A stretch of 64,000 nt of DNA from Oceanococcus sp964629015 (GCA_964629015.1 CAZVMN010000007.1:62001-126000); one strand, 5' to 3'; counted from the first letter of the stretch, positions 7,847 through 17,153 are shown. Translations and numbers: made by a program. The notes: generated by a model from the sequence alone, not told the origin.

Positions 7847-10800
7847 ATGAGTCAGCCGGCCGAGTCTTTTTCCCCTCAGTCTGCAACGGCACATAAGCCG
7901 TTGCGTTTTGTCACCGCTGCGTCCCTGTTTGATGGACATGACGCGTCCATCAACATCATGCGTCGTTTGCTGCAATCGCTGGGCTGTGAAGTCATCCACC
8001 TGGGCCATAACCGCTCAGTCGAGGAGATCGTCACCGCTGCTTTGCAGGAAGACGCACACGGGATCGCGATCAGTTCCTATCAGGGGGGCCATGTCGAGTA
8101 CTTCAAGTACATGATCGACATGCTCAAACAGCGCGGCGGCGAGAACATCAAGGTTTTCGGTGGCGGTGGCGGCGTGATCGTGCCGGAGGAGATTCGCGAC
8201 CTGCACGCCTATGGCGTGTCGCGTATCTACTCACCACACGATGGCCAGAAACTCGGCCTGGAAGGCATGATCCGCGACATGATCGAGCGCGCCAGCCAGG
8301 ATTTGAGCGGCGACGGCGAAGATCTTCTCGGCAAAACCTGTCAGGGCGATCAACGCGCTCTGGCCCGCCTGATCACCCTGATCGAAGCGGAGCAAGTGCC
8401 CAGCGCCTTCATGGAGCGCATCAAGCAAACCGCCAGCAGCAAACATATTCCGGTGTTGGGTATCACGGGCACCGGCGGCGCAGGCAAATCGTCGCTGACC
8501 GATGAAGTCATCCGGCGTTTCCGCATCGATCAACAAGACGATCTGAAAATCGCTGTGATTGCGGTTGACCCCAGCCGACGCAAATCCGGTGGCGCGCTGC
8601 TCGGTGACCGTATCCGCATGAATGCGCTGTACAAGAGTCGCGACGGCGAATTCAAAATCTTCATGCGCTCGCTGGCCACGCGCGAAGGCGGCATGGAAGT
8701 GTCAAAAGCCCTGCCCGGCGCGATTGCGGCCTGCAAGGCTGCCGGCTTTGACCTCATCGTGGCCGAAACCGCGGGGATTGGTCAGGGCGACGCCGCCGTG
8801 GTCGAGATCGCCGATGTTTCGATGTACGTGATGACCCCGGAATTCGGCGCCGCCAGCCAGCTCGAGAAAATCGACATGCTGGACTTCGCCGATGTCGTGG
8901 CCATCAACAAATTCGACCGTCGCGGTGCCGAAGACGCCCTGCGTGATGTGCGCAAGCAGATGCAGCGCAATCAGGTTGCATTCGATCGCCCGACCGACGC
9001 CATGCCGGCCTACGGCACGATCGCTGCGCGCTTCAACGACGACGGCGTCACCGCACTGTATTTCGCCCTGAAAGAACAACTGGCCAAACATCAGTTGGAG
9101 CTGCCGGAAGGCCAACTGGCCCAGCCCGACACCACAATGTCGAGCAAAAGCGATGCGCTGGTACCGGGCGCGCGCATCCGCTATCTGGCGGAAATTTCCG
9201 ACACCGTGCGCGGCTACAAAAAACACGCTGATCATCAGGCTCAGATCGCCCGCGAACGCCAGCAACTGCGCGAAGCCAAACGCATGCTGGATCACGCCGG
9301 CGAACCCACCGAGGCGCTGGAGCACCAGCTCAAGAAACGTGATGACCATCTGAATGCGGAGTCCCGGCGTTTGCTCGAAGACTGGCCGCAAACCGTCGAG
9401 AATTACAGCGGCGACAGCTTTACCTATAGTGTGCGCGACAAGCAGATTTCCGTCGCCCTGACCCGCGAATCGCTGTCTGGCACCAAGATTCCGAAAGTGG
9501 CCCTGCCGAAATTTTCCGATGACGGCGATCTGCTCAACTGGCTGTACAAGGAAAACCTGCCCGGACGCTTCCCCTACACCGCCGGCGTCTTTCCATTCCG
9601 CCGGGAAGGTGAAGATCCGGCGCGCATGTTCGCCGGCGAAGGCGGCCCGATCCGCACCAACAAACGCTTTCACTACCTGTCCGAAGGCATGCCGGCAGCG
9701 CGTCTGTCCACCGCGTTTGATTCGGTCACGCTGTACGGCGAAGACCCAGACCCGCGCCCGGATATCTACGGCAAGGTCGGCAATTCCGGGGTGTCCATCG
9801 CCACCCTGGATGACATGAAAGATCTGTACGCCGGTTTCGACCTGTGCGCTCCGACCACCTCCGTGTCGATGACCATCAACGGCCCGGCACCGACGATCCT
9901 GGCGTTCTTCCTCAACACGGCGATCGATCAGCAGGTCGAGGCTTTTGTCGAAGCCGAAGGGCGGCAACCCAGGGCCGAGGAATACGAGACCATTAAAGCG
10001 CAAACCCTGCGCAGCGTGCGCGGTACCGTGCAGGCCGATATTCTCAAAGAAGATCAGGGCCAGAACACCTGCATCTTCTCGACCGAGTTCGCCCTCAAAT
10101 GCATGGGCGATATCCAGGAATACTTCATCGCCAACGAAGTGCGCAATTTCTACTCGGTGTCGATTTCCGGCTATCACATCGCCGAAGCCGGGGCCAACCC
10201 GATTTCGCAACTGGCCTTCACCCTGTCCAACGGCTTCACCTTCGTCGAGAGCTATCTGGCGCGGGGCATGGACATCAACGACTTCGCCCCCAACCTGTCA
10301 TTTTTCTTCTCCAACGGCATGGATCCGGAATATTCGGTCATGGGCCGGGTCGCGCGGCGCATCTGGGCGGTGGCGATGCGTGAGAAGTACGGCGCCAATG
10401 CGCGCAGCCAGATGTTGAAGTACCACATTCAAACCTCCGGTCGCTCACTGCACGCCCAGGAAATCGACTTCAACGACATCCGCACCACCTTGCAGGCGCT
10501 GATTGCGTTGTACGACAACTGCAACTCGCTGCACACCAATGCCTACGACGAGGCGATCACCACGCCGACCGAGGAATCGGTGCGTCGCGCCTTGGCGATC
10601 CAGTTGATCATCAACAAGGAATGGGGCGTCAACAAGAATGAAAATCCCAATCAGGGCGCGTTTATCTTCGACCAGCTGACCGAACTGGTGGAAGAAGCGG
10701 TCCTGGCTGAGTTTGAGCGCATCTCCGAACGTGGTGGCGTGCTCGGCGCGATGGAAACCGGCTATCAACGCGGCAAGATTCAGGAGGAATCGATGCACTA

Positions 10801-11125
10801 CGAGCATCTGAAACACTCCGGTGAACTGCCGGTGGTGGGGGTCAACACCTTCCGCAATCCCAAAGATGACGAAGGACCACAGGACACCACACTGGAATTG
10901 GCCCGTTCCACCGATGCGGAAAAAGACGAGCAGATCGAACGCCTGCAAGCCTTCCACAGCCGCCATGCCGAACAGGCCCCTGAGGCACTGGCCCAACTCA
11001 AGCAAGTGTGTATTGCACGCGGTAACATCTTCGCCGAGTTGATGAATGCCGCGCGTGTCTGTTCGCTGGGCCAGATCACCAATGCGCTGTTTGAAGTGGG
11101 CGGCCAGTACCGACGCAATATGTAA
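7847..11125 (+). CDS. icmF: Fused isobutyryl-CoA mutase IcmF
   Basis: Coenzyme B12-dependent enzyme that interconverts isobutyryl-CoA and n-butyryl-CoA, with its own G-protein chaperone fused in the middle. Domain order is a B12-binding domain (about residues 20-150, motif DGHDASINIM and the IAISSYQGGH segment), a MeaB-like GTPase domain (about 200-420, P-loop GITGTGGAGKSS and NKFDRRGAEDA), a linker, and a mutase barrel (about 560-1092, with RTNKRFHYLSEG and TSVSMTINGPAPTILAFFL). The length of 1092 is the usual IcmF length. An AGGAG site precedes the ATG. The gene is 12 bases upstream of an FAD oxidoreductase gene and is probably cotranscribed with it. Confidence 0.95.
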   Translation: MSQPAESFSPQSATAHKPLRFVTAASLFDGHDASINIMRRLLQSLGCEVIHLGHNRSVEEIVTAALQEDAHGIAISSYQGGHVEYFKYMIDMLKQRGGENIKVFGGGGGVIVPEEIRDLHAYGVSRIYSPHDGQKLGLEGMIRDMIERASQDLSGDGEDLLGKTCQGDQRALARLITLIEAEQVPSAFMERIKQTASSKHIPVLGITGTGGAGKSSLTDEVIRRFRIDQQDDLKIAVIAVDPSRRKSGGALLGDRIRMNALYKSRDGEFKIFMRSLATREGGMEVSKALPGAIAACKAAGFDLIVAETAGIGQGDAAVVEIADVSMYVMTPEFGAASQLEKIDMLDFADVVAINKFDRRGAEDALRDVRKQMQRNQVAFDRPTDAMPAYGTIAARFNDDGVTALYFALKEQLAKHQLELPEGQLAQPDTTMSSKSDALVPGARIRYLAEISDTVRGYKKHADHQAQIARERQQLREAKRMLDHAGEPTEALEHQLKKRDDHLNAESRRLLEDWPQTVENYSGDSFTYSVRDKQISVALTRESLSGTKIPKVALPKFSDDGDLLNWLYKENLPGRFPYTAGVFPFRREGEDPARMFAGEGGPIRTNKRFHYLSEGMPAARLSTAFDSVTLYGEDPDPRPDIYGKVGNSGVSIATLDDMKDLYAGFDLCAPTTSVSMTINGPAPTILAFFLNTAIDQQVEAFVEAEGRQPRAEEYETIKAQTLRSVRGTVQADILKEDQGQNTCIFSTEFALKCMGDIQEYFIANEVRNFYSVSISGYHIAEAGANPISQLAFTLSNGFTFVESYLARGMDINDFAPNLSFFFSNGMDPEYSVMGRVARRIWAVAMREKYGANARSQMLKYHIQTSGRSLHAQEIDFNDIRTTLQALIALYDNCNSLHTNAYDEAITTPTEESVRRALAIQLIINKEWGVNKNENPNQGAFIFDQLTELVEEAVLAEFERISERGGVLGAMETGYQRGKIQEESMHYEHLKHSGELPVVGVNTFRNPKDDEGPQDTTLELARSTDAEKDEQIERLQAFHSRHAEQAPEALAQLKQVCIARGNIFAELMNAARVCSLGQITNALFEVGGQYRRNM

Positions 11126-11137
11126 GGAGAGCATCCG

Positions 11138-12754
11138 GTGCACGATTCTGATGTCATCATCATCGGCGCCGGACACAACGGCTTGACCGCGGCAGCCTAT
11201 CTGGCTGCTGCCGGTCGCCGGGTGACCGTTCTGGAACGGCGCAGCGTGGTCGGCGGCGCCTGTGTCACCGAAGAACTGGCCCCGGGCTACAAAGCTTCAA
11301 TCTGCAGCTATCTGGTGAGTCTGCTAGCGCCGGACATCATCAAGGATCTGGAGCTGGCCCGTCACGGCTACCGCATGATTGCGCGTGATCCCGCCTCGTT
11401 CACCCCACTTCCCGACGGGCGCTACTTGATGCTGGGTCGCGACAGCGCGCAAAACCAGCAGCAGATCAGTCAGTTCTCACGCAAAGACGCGCAGGCCTTC
11501 CCACGCTATGAAGCCTTTCTGACCCGCGTGGCCGAAGCCCTGGAGCCGATCCTCGACAACCCGGTTCCAGCCTTGCTGCCGCTGCCGCCAAGCTGGCGCC
11601 GCCAGCCTCTGAGCCGCCGCATCAGCGATCTGCTCGGCACTCTGCGCCTGCGCCGCGCATTGGCCAAGCTGGGCGAAGATCAGGCCCCGGCCATGCGGCT
11701 GTTGCTGGATTCCGCCACCCAGGTCCTGGATCGCTGGTTCGAATCCGATGTCCTCAAAGCGACATTAGCTACCGATGGTGTGATCGGGGCCATGGCTGCG
11801 CCGTCCACACCCGGCACCGGGTATGTCCTGCTGCACCATGTGATGGGCCATGCCGGTGGCAGCCGCGGGGTGTGGGGCTACGCCGCGGGAGGAATGGGCG
11901 CAATCAGCCAGGCCCTGGCCGCCAGCGCGCGCGAGCGCGGGGTGACGATCCACACCGGCGTCAGCGTCGCGCAGATCGAACACAAGGCCGGCCGCGTCAG
12001 CGGCGTGCGGCTCAGCGATGGCCGGGTGCTGACGGCCCCGGTGGTGCTGTCCAACGCCACACCGGAGGTGACCTTCCGACACCTCCTGGCATCCAACGCC
12101 CTGCCCGATGGTTTTCACCAGGCCGTCTCCGCCATCGACTACAGCAGCGCCAGTGCCAAGATCAACCTCGCGGTGTCGCGCCTACCCGATTTCAGCGCCT
12201 GCCCCGGCAGCGACAAACCCGGCCCGCAACATCGCGGCACCATCCACATTGGCCCCAGCATGGAGGCGATCGAACGCGCCTTTGACGCGGCCAAATATGG
12301 TCAATTCAGCCCCCATCCGCTGATCGAAATGACCATCCCCAGCGCTCTGGATGACAGCTTGGCGCCGCCCGGCCATCACATCGTGCAATTGTTCGTGCAG
12401 TACGCACCGTATGCCCTACGCGATTGCGACTGGGACAGCCAGCGCGCTCTCTTTGCCGACACCTGCTTGGCCGAAATCGACCGCTTCGCGCCGGGCTTTT
12501 CTCAGCATGTGCTGCATCGCCAGGTGCTCACCCCACCGGATCTGGAGCGTGAATTCGGGCTCACCGGCGGCAACATTTTCCACGGCGCGATGACACCCTC
12601 GCAGCTTTTGAGCCTGCGCCCGGCTCCCGGCTGGGCCGATCACCGCAGTCCCATTCAGGGCCTGTATCTGTGCGGCTCCGGCGCACACCCTGGCGGTGGC
12701 GTCAGCGGCTTGCCAGGACGCAATGCCGCCCGGGCTGTTTTGCGCGATCAATAA
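11138..12754 (+). CDS. FAD-dependent oxidoreductase, phytoene-desaturase/PYROXD2-like
   Basis: The Rossmann FAD-binding motif DVIIIGAGHNGLTAAAYLAA is at the N-terminus, followed by VLERRSVVGGACVTEE. Near the C-terminus comes the second FAD contact, LYLCGSGAHPGGGVSGLPG. This combination and the length of 538 fit the CrtI-like branch that includes human PYROXD2, whose bacterial members have no settled substrate. The start is a GTG preceded by AAGGAGAG. The gap to icmF is only 12 bases, suggesting a shared transcript and perhaps a role in branched-chain or acyl-CoA metabolism. The operon link is seen; the role is inference. No carotenoid genes are nearby. Confidence 0.8.
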   Translation: MHDSDVIIIGAGHNGLTAAAYLAAAGRRVTVLERRSVVGGACVTEELAPGYKASICSYLVSLLAPDIIKDLELARHGYRMIARDPASFTPLPDGRYLMLGRDSAQNQQQISQFSRKDAQAFPRYEAFLTRVAEALEPILDNPVPALLPLPPSWRRQPLSRRISDLLGTLRLRRALAKLGEDQAPAMRLLLDSATQVLDRWFESDVLKATLATDGVIGAMAAPSTPGTGYVLLHHVMGHAGGSRGVWGYAAGGMGAISQALAASARERGVTIHTGVSVAQIEHKAGRVSGVRLSDGRVLTAPVVLSNATPEVTFRHLLASNALPDGFHQAVSAIDYSSASAKINLAVSRLPDFSACPGSDKPGPQHRGTIHIGPSMEAIERAFDAAKYGQFSPHPLIEMTIPSALDDSLAPPGHHIVQLFVQYAPYALRDCDWDSQRALFADTCLAEIDRFAPGFSQHVLHRQVLTPPDLEREFGLTGGNIFHGAMTPSQLLSLRPAPGWADHRSPIQGLYLCGSGAHPGGGVSGLPGRNAARAVLRDQ

Positions 12755-12848
12755 ATCTTTCCCACAGGTGTGTCCGGATTGATCACCTCGGTGCGTATCT
12801 GAAGAGCAAGGGCATACGGCCCGACTTCGTCAAACCAAGGAGAACACC

Positions 12849-13112
12849 ATGATCAAATCCATCACCCGCGCCAGCATCAGCTTTGCCGCTCTTATCGCCG
12901 CTCCGGCTTTTGCCGGCCCGGTCAACATCAACACCGCCGACGCAACCACGCTGGATCAGGAGCTGCACGGGGTTGGCCCGGCGATTGCCCAGCGTATCGT
13001 CGAGTTTCGTGATGACCACGGCGCGTTTGAGTCAGCCGAACAGCTGACCCTGGTCAAAGGCATTGGCGACAAGACCCTAAGCCGCAACGCAAAGTTCATC
13101 CTGCTCAAGTAA
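12849..13112 (+). CDS. ComEA-like helix-hairpin-helix protein
   Basis: Secreted 87-residue protein. A signal peptide (ISFAALIAAPAFA) is followed by the ComEA signature VNINTADATTL and two helix-hairpin-helix motifs (HGVGPAIAQRIVEFR and VKGIGDKTLSRN). Such proteins bind double-stranded DNA non-specifically; in competent bacteria the periplasmic ComEA draws DNA across the outer membrane. No other competence genes are near. An AAGGAG ribosome site precedes the ATG, and a strong terminator follows, so it is probably a single-gene unit. Confidence 0.85.
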   Translation: MIKSITRASISFAALIAAPAFAGPVNINTADATTLDQELHGVGPAIAQRIVEFRDDHGAFESAEQLTLVKGIGDKTLSRNAKFILLK

Positions 13113-13129
13113 GACGCAAGCAAAAACAC

Positions 13130-13152
13130 AGCGGGCTTCGGCCCGCTTTTTT
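13130..13152 (+). terminator. Intrinsic terminator after the ComEA-like gene
   Basis: AGCGGGC and GCCCGCT form a 7-bp stem closed by a TTCG tetraloop and followed by a run of six T. This is a textbook intrinsic terminator 18 bases after the stop codon. Confidence 0.9.
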
Positions 13153-13282
13153 GCGTCCGGCTCAGAGGTGGCGCCGAATCTCTGTTTTGGCCGGCCCTTG
13201 TGGCGTCTATACTGCGTCATATACGTACAACAAGAACGCGGTATAAGCCGCGCCACGATCGAAACCAGAATGAGGACCCACG

Positions 13283-14806
13283 ATGTCTAGGACGCCTAAC
13301 CCGATACTCGCCGAGATTGCCCAGCAAGGCCTGCCGCGCCGCCTGTTCCTGCGCAACATGCTGTTTGCCGCCGGTAGCGTGCCGCTGGCCAGTTGGCTGA
13401 CTGCATGCAACTCGAATGGCGGCCTGGGCCTGGGCACGGGCGGCGGCCGCGACCCCAACTTCCGCAGCGCCTTCGAGAATATTGGTCCGCTGCTGGAGCC
13501 GGATGAAAACGGTGTGCAGCTACCGGCTGGCTTCACCTCCCGCGTGGTCGCCGAGCATGGCCAGCCGCCCATTGCTTCGCAACCCGATTTCCTGTGGCAT
13601 TCCGACCCAGACGGCGGCGGCATGTTTCGCACCGACGATGGCGGCTGGATCTACCTGTCCAACTCCGAAGCGCGAGATGCCACCACCCTGTTCGGTTTTC
13701 TGCCTGAGATTCCGGTTTTGTCTGAACTCACCACGCGCGAAACGGTGGAAGCGCTGGGCACCGTGACCGGGCCGGTTTCGGGGCTGCTGCCATTGGGGGA
13801 AATCCCCTTGGTGCTGCCGTTTTCCGGCGGCGTCAGCGCCTTGCGTTTCGACAAGGATGGCAATCTGATAGACGCCTACCCGGTTCAGCGCAACACCACC
13901 ACCAACTGCTCCGGCGGTGCAACCCCCTGGGGCACGTGGATCAATGGTGAGGAAATCGCCGACGGGTACATGTTTGAATGCAGCCCGCTGCGTGATGGTG
14001 GCGAGCCGCGCCGACTCGACCGCTTCGGGCGCAAAGCGCATGAAATGGTCGCCATTGACGAGGCCGGACGCGCGATCTATCACACCGAGGACATTTCCGG
14101 CTCCGACCGCTTCTACCGCACCGTGTTCAGCGCAGACGCCTGGCCCGATGGCGGTCGCCCCGACATGGCTCAGGGCAAGCTGCAAGCGCTGGCAGTCGAC
14201 GCGGGTCTGGACGCTGCGCGCAGTGGTCCAACCCCCATCCGCTGGGTTGATGCAATTGACGACGGCACACCGCAACCGCAGGTCTACCAGGACGAAACCA
14301 CGATTTTCGCCGGCAACGAAGGGGTCTGGCACCTCAACGGTTTCATCTTCTTCTCGACCAAGAGCGACGACAACATCTGGGCCATCGACACGCTGGGCGG
14401 CACCATTGAAAGCATCTACAACCCGGCCGACGGCCCGATCGGTTCACCGGTCGATCCAGACGAACCGCCAATGGCTGGCGTCGACAACATCTGCATGACC
14501 TTGGATGGCGAGATGGTTGTGGTTGAAGACGGCGGTGATATGCGCGCCATGGTGCTTTTGCCCGATGGTCGTACCATTCCGTTGCTGCGGCTGCCCGGTC
14601 CTGCCGACGGCACCAACGCAACCGAGGTTACGGGCCCGGCCTTCTCGCCGGATGGGCGGCGTTTGTATGTCTCCAACCAACGTGGCCTGCGCGACGGCAC
14701 TGGAGTCACGTTTGGAATGGGCGGGGTGGTGTACGAAATCACCATGCCTTTCTCGGTGCGCGTTGACCCACCGCTCGCGCAGGCCATGCCGACTGACCAA
14801 GCCTGA
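13283..14806 (+). CDS. PhoX/DUF839-family exported protein
   Basis: The DUF839 family includes the PhoX alkaline phosphatases, which use iron and calcium cofactors. Family-like motifs are GGATPWGTWINGEE near residue 212 and RKAHEMVAIDEAGRAIYHTED near 250. The N-terminus carries a twin-arginine-like motif (PRRLFLRN), a hydrophobic stretch and then LTAC, a lipobox, so it may be a Tat-exported lipoprotein. The length is 507, shorter than classical PhoX (about 600-700), so the substrate may differ and phosphatase activity is not certain. An AGG-containing ribosome site precedes the ATG. It is followed by a strong bidirectional terminator. Confidence 0.8.
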   Translation: MSRTPNPILAEIAQQGLPRRLFLRNMLFAAGSVPLASWLTACNSNGGLGLGTGGGRDPNFRSAFENIGPLLEPDENGVQLPAGFTSRVVAEHGQPPIASQPDFLWHSDPDGGGMFRTDDGGWIYLSNSEARDATTLFGFLPEIPVLSELTTRETVEALGTVTGPVSGLLPLGEIPLVLPFSGGVSALRFDKDGNLIDAYPVQRNTTTNCSGGATPWGTWINGEEIADGYMFECSPLRDGGEPRRLDRFGRKAHEMVAIDEAGRAIYHTEDISGSDRFYRTVFSADAWPDGGRPDMAQGKLQALAVDAGLDAARSGPTPIRWVDAIDDGTPQPQVYQDETTIFAGNEGVWHLNGFIFFSTKSDDNIWAIDTLGGTIESIYNPADGPIGSPVDPDEPPMAGVDNICMTLDGEMVVVEDGGDMRAMVLLPDGRTIPLLRLPGPADGTNATEVTGPAFSPDGRRLYVSNQRGLRDGTGVTFGMGGVVYEITMPFSVRVDPPLAQAMPTDQA

Positions 14807-14817
14807 TTCACAGATAT

Positions 14818-14847
14818 AAAAAAACCCCGCACATGGCGGGGTTTTTT
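14818..14847. terminator. Bidirectional terminator between the PhoX-like gene and groEL
   Basis: CCCCGC and GCGGGG form the stem around a 5-nt loop, flanked by a run of A on the left and a run of T on the right. It therefore works in both directions for the two convergent genes. Confidence 0.92.
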
Positions 14848-14878
14848 ATTGGTCGGGTCTGGGCAGACTCAGACGGCT

Positions 14879-16522
14879 TTACATCATGCCGCCCATACCG
14901 CCCATGCCGCCCATGTCGCCGCCCGGCATAGCCGGTGCGTCTTCCTTCGGCACTTCCGCCACCATCGCTTCGGTGGTGATCATCAGTCCGGAGATCGACG
15001 CAGCATGCTGCAGCGCGCTGCGGGTCACCTTGGTCGGGTCCAGAATGCCCAGCTCGATCATGTCACCGAACTCACCGGTGGCAGCGTTGTAACCCGCGTT
15101 GCCGGTCTGCTTGGACACTTCAGCGACCACAACCGAGGCTTCCGCGCCGGAGTTGGTCACGATCTGGCGCAGCGGCTCTTCAATGGCACGGCGCAGAATC
15201 GCGATACCGGCATCCTGATCCGCATTGTCGCCCTTGAGACTGATCAGCGCCGGCAGGCAGCGGATCAAAGCGGTACCACCGCCAGGCACCACGCCTTCTT
15301 CAACGGCAGCACGGGTTGCGTGCAGCGCGTCTTCCACGCGTGCTTTCTTCTCTTTCATTTCCACTTCGGTGGCCGCGCCAACCTTGATCACCGCAACACC
15401 GCCAGCCAGCTTGGCTACGCGCTCTTGCAGTTTCTCACGGTCGTAATCCGAGGAGGATTCTTCGATCTGCGCACGAATGCTGGAGATACGGCCCTGAATG
15501 CCTTCCGAGGAACCCGCACCATCGACGATGGTGGTGTTTTCCTTGGTGACCTGAATCTTCTTGGCCTGGCCAAGCTGATCCAGGGTGGCTTTTTCCAGCT
15601 GCATGCCCATCTCTTCGGAGATCACCGTGCCGCCGGTCAGGACAGCGATGTCTTCGAGCATGGCTTTGCGACGGTCGCCGAAGCCCGGGGCCTTGACCGC
15701 ACAGACCTTGACGATGCCGCGCATGTTGTTGACCACCAGGGTCGCCAACGCTTCGCCTTCAACGTCTTCAGCCACGATCAGCAGCGGACGGCTGGACTTG
15801 GCAGCGCCTTCCAGCAGCGGCAGCAGATCACGAATGTTGGAGATCTTCTTGTCGTGCAGCAGGATCAGCGGATTTTCCAACTCGACCTGCATAGCCTGCT
15901 GGTCGGTCACGAAGTAGGGCGACAGATAGCCGCGGTCGAACTGCATACCCTCAACCACATCCAGCTCGTCTTCCAGACCCGAGCCTTCTTCGACGGTGAT
16001 CACACCCTCTTTGCCGACTTTGTCCATGGCTTCGGCAATCTTCTTGCCAATGCCTTCGTCGGAGTTGGCCGAGATGGTGCCAACCTGGGCGATGGCTTTG
16101 GAGTCATCGCAAGGCTTGGACAGCGTGTGCAGTTCTTCAACAGCAGCAATAACCGCTTTGTCGATACCGCGCTTCAGGTCCATCGGGTTCATGCCAGCGG
16201 ACACAGCCTTCACGCCTTCGCGCAGAATGGCCTGGGCCAGCACGGTTGCGGTGGTGGTGCCGTCACCGGCGATATCCGAAGTCTTGGAAGCCACTTCCTT
16301 GACCAGTTGTGCACCCATGTTCTCGAACTTGTCTTCCAGTTCGATTTCCTTGGCCACGGACACACCGTCCTTGGTCACGGTCGGGGCGCCGAACGACTTG
16401 TCCAGCACCACATTGCGGCCCTTCGGCCCCAGTGTCACCTTGACCGCATTGGCCAGGGTGTTGACGCCCTTGAGCATTTTCTGCCGGGCGCTGTCGGAGA
16501 ATTTGACTTCTTTAGCAGCCAT
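14879..16522 (-). CDS. groEL: Chaperonin GroEL
   Basis: 60-kDa subunit of the cytoplasmic chaperonin that folds proteins in an ATP-dependent double ring capped by GroES. The start MAAKEVKFSDSARQKML, the ATP-binding segment GDGTTTATVLAQAI and the C-terminal GGM repeat tail are all present. The length of 547 is standard. An AAGGAAACG ribosome site precedes the ATG. It is the second gene of the groES-groEL operon, separated from groES by an unusually long structured spacer of 211 bases. A long open frame on the opposite strand is only a codon-bias shadow. Confidence 0.99.
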   Translation of the reverse strand: MAAKEVKFSDSARQKMLKGVNTLANAVKVTLGPKGRNVVLDKSFGAPTVTKDGVSVAKEIELEDKFENMGAQLVKEVASKTSDIAGDGTTTATVLAQAILREGVKAVSAGMNPMDLKRGIDKAVIAAVEELHTLSKPCDDSKAIAQVGTISANSDEGIGKKIAEAMDKVGKEGVITVEEGSGLEDELDVVEGMQFDRGYLSPYFVTDQQAMQVELENPLILLHDKKISNIRDLLPLLEGAAKSSRPLLIVAEDVEGEALATLVVNNMRGIVKVCAVKAPGFGDRRKAMLEDIAVLTGGTVISEEMGMQLEKATLDQLGQAKKIQVTKENTTIVDGAGSSEGIQGRISSIRAQIEESSSDYDREKLQERVAKLAGGVAVIKVGAATEVEMKEKKARVEDALHATRAAVEEGVVPGGGTALIRCLPALISLKGDNADQDAGIAILRRAIEEPLRQIVTNSGAEASVVVAEVSKQTGNAGYNAATGEFGDMIELGILDPTKVTRSALQHAASISGLMITTEAMVAEVPKEDAPAMPGGDMGGMGGMGGMM

Positions 16523-16733
16523 TTTCGTTTCCTTAAGTCTTTATCTGTAATCAGTAATCACGTACGGAAGCTCAGAGATTCCGGATGAGAGTGGCGCGTG
16601 AAGGCTGCGCGGGGAGAAGTTGGCAATTCAAGGCGGGAGCCGCCGGCCATAGCAGCGCTATGGTCAAGGCTTCCAACGCAGAAGTGGCGGCTTTTCACCA
16701 GCAGCAGCGCGCGACAGTCTCAGGAGGAAGCTC
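16523..16733 (-). other. Structured spacer between groES and groEL
   Basis: No convincing gene is seen here. On the transcribed strand the spacer can form a hairpin from CCATAGC and GCTATGG (16647-16663, 3-nt loop). Outside it, an arm AGCCGCC (16639-16645) can pair with GGCGGCT (16687-16693). This could be an RNA processing or stability element that sets the groES:groEL ratio. The structure is read by eye only. Confidence 0.45.
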
Positions 16734-17021
16734 TTACTCAACAACCGCCATGATGTCGTCTTCGCGCATGACGAGCAGTTCTTCGCCGTCGACTTTGACT
16801 TCGGTACCCGAGTACTTGCCGAACAGAACCTTGTCGCCAACTTTGACGTCAAGCGCACGGACTTCACCGCTGTCCTGAACTTTGCCGTTGCCGACAGCCA
16901 CGATTTCGCCACGCGACGGTTTTTCGGTTGCGGTATCCGGAATCACGATGCCGCCCGGCGACGTGGTTTCTTCTTCCAGGCGTTTGACGATCACGCGATC
17001 GTGCAGAGGACGCAAACTCAT
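16734..17021 (-). CDS. groES: Co-chaperonin GroES
   Basis: Seven-subunit lid of the GroEL chaperonin. The 95-residue protein begins MSLRPLHDRVIVKRLEEE, has the mobile loop TTSPGGIVIPDTATEKPSRG and ends with the standard DDIMAVVE. A GAGATCG ribosome-like site precedes the ATG. It is the first gene of the operon, under a combined sigma-32 promoter and CIRCE operator upstream. Confidence 0.99.
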   Translation of the reverse strand: MSLRPLHDRVIVKRLEEETTSPGGIVIPDTATEKPSRGEIVAVGNGKVQDSGEVRALDVKVGDKVLFGKYSGTEVKVDGEELLVMREDDIMAVVE

Positions 17022-17099
17022 GTGTTCGATCTCCTAACGAAGAACAAAATAAATCAATAAAAACAGCTTGTTAAGCTGATATACGTATACGCAGGGTAT

Positions 17100-17126
17100 T
17101 TAGCACTCTCCCCAGGTGAGTGCCAA
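17100..17126 (-). promoter_or_regulatory. CIRCE operator (HrcA site) for groESL
   Basis: TTAGCACTC, a 9-nt spacer and GAGTGCCAA match the CIRCE consensus (TTAGCACTC-N9-GAGTGCTAA) with a single mismatch and exact spacing. CIRCE is bound by the repressor HrcA, which is not encoded in this window. It overlaps the expected transcription start of the adjacent sigma-32 promoter, as expected for repression. Confidence 0.93.
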
Positions 17127-17153
17127 GTTGGGGGTCAGACGACGCCTTTCAAG
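17127..17153 (-). promoter_or_regulatory. Sigma-32 heat-shock promoter for groESL
   Basis: Read on the minus strand, CTTGAAA (-35, at 17147-17153) is followed after 12 bases by CCCCCAAC (-10, at 17127-17134). The sigma-32 consensus is CTTGAAA and CCCCAT-T. The predicted start falls inside the CIRCE element. Confidence 0.8.

Noticed and set aside
8702..10210. Long minus-strand open frame opposite icmF (502 codons)
   Set aside because: The icmF reading is supported by domains throughout; the antisense frame has no motif and only reflects GC-rich third positions.
14849..16588. Long open frame on the plus strand opposite groEL (579 codons)
   Set aside because: It mirrors the codon bias of groEL, has a low-complexity His/Asp/Arg-rich translation, and no family motif. 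It is a shadow.
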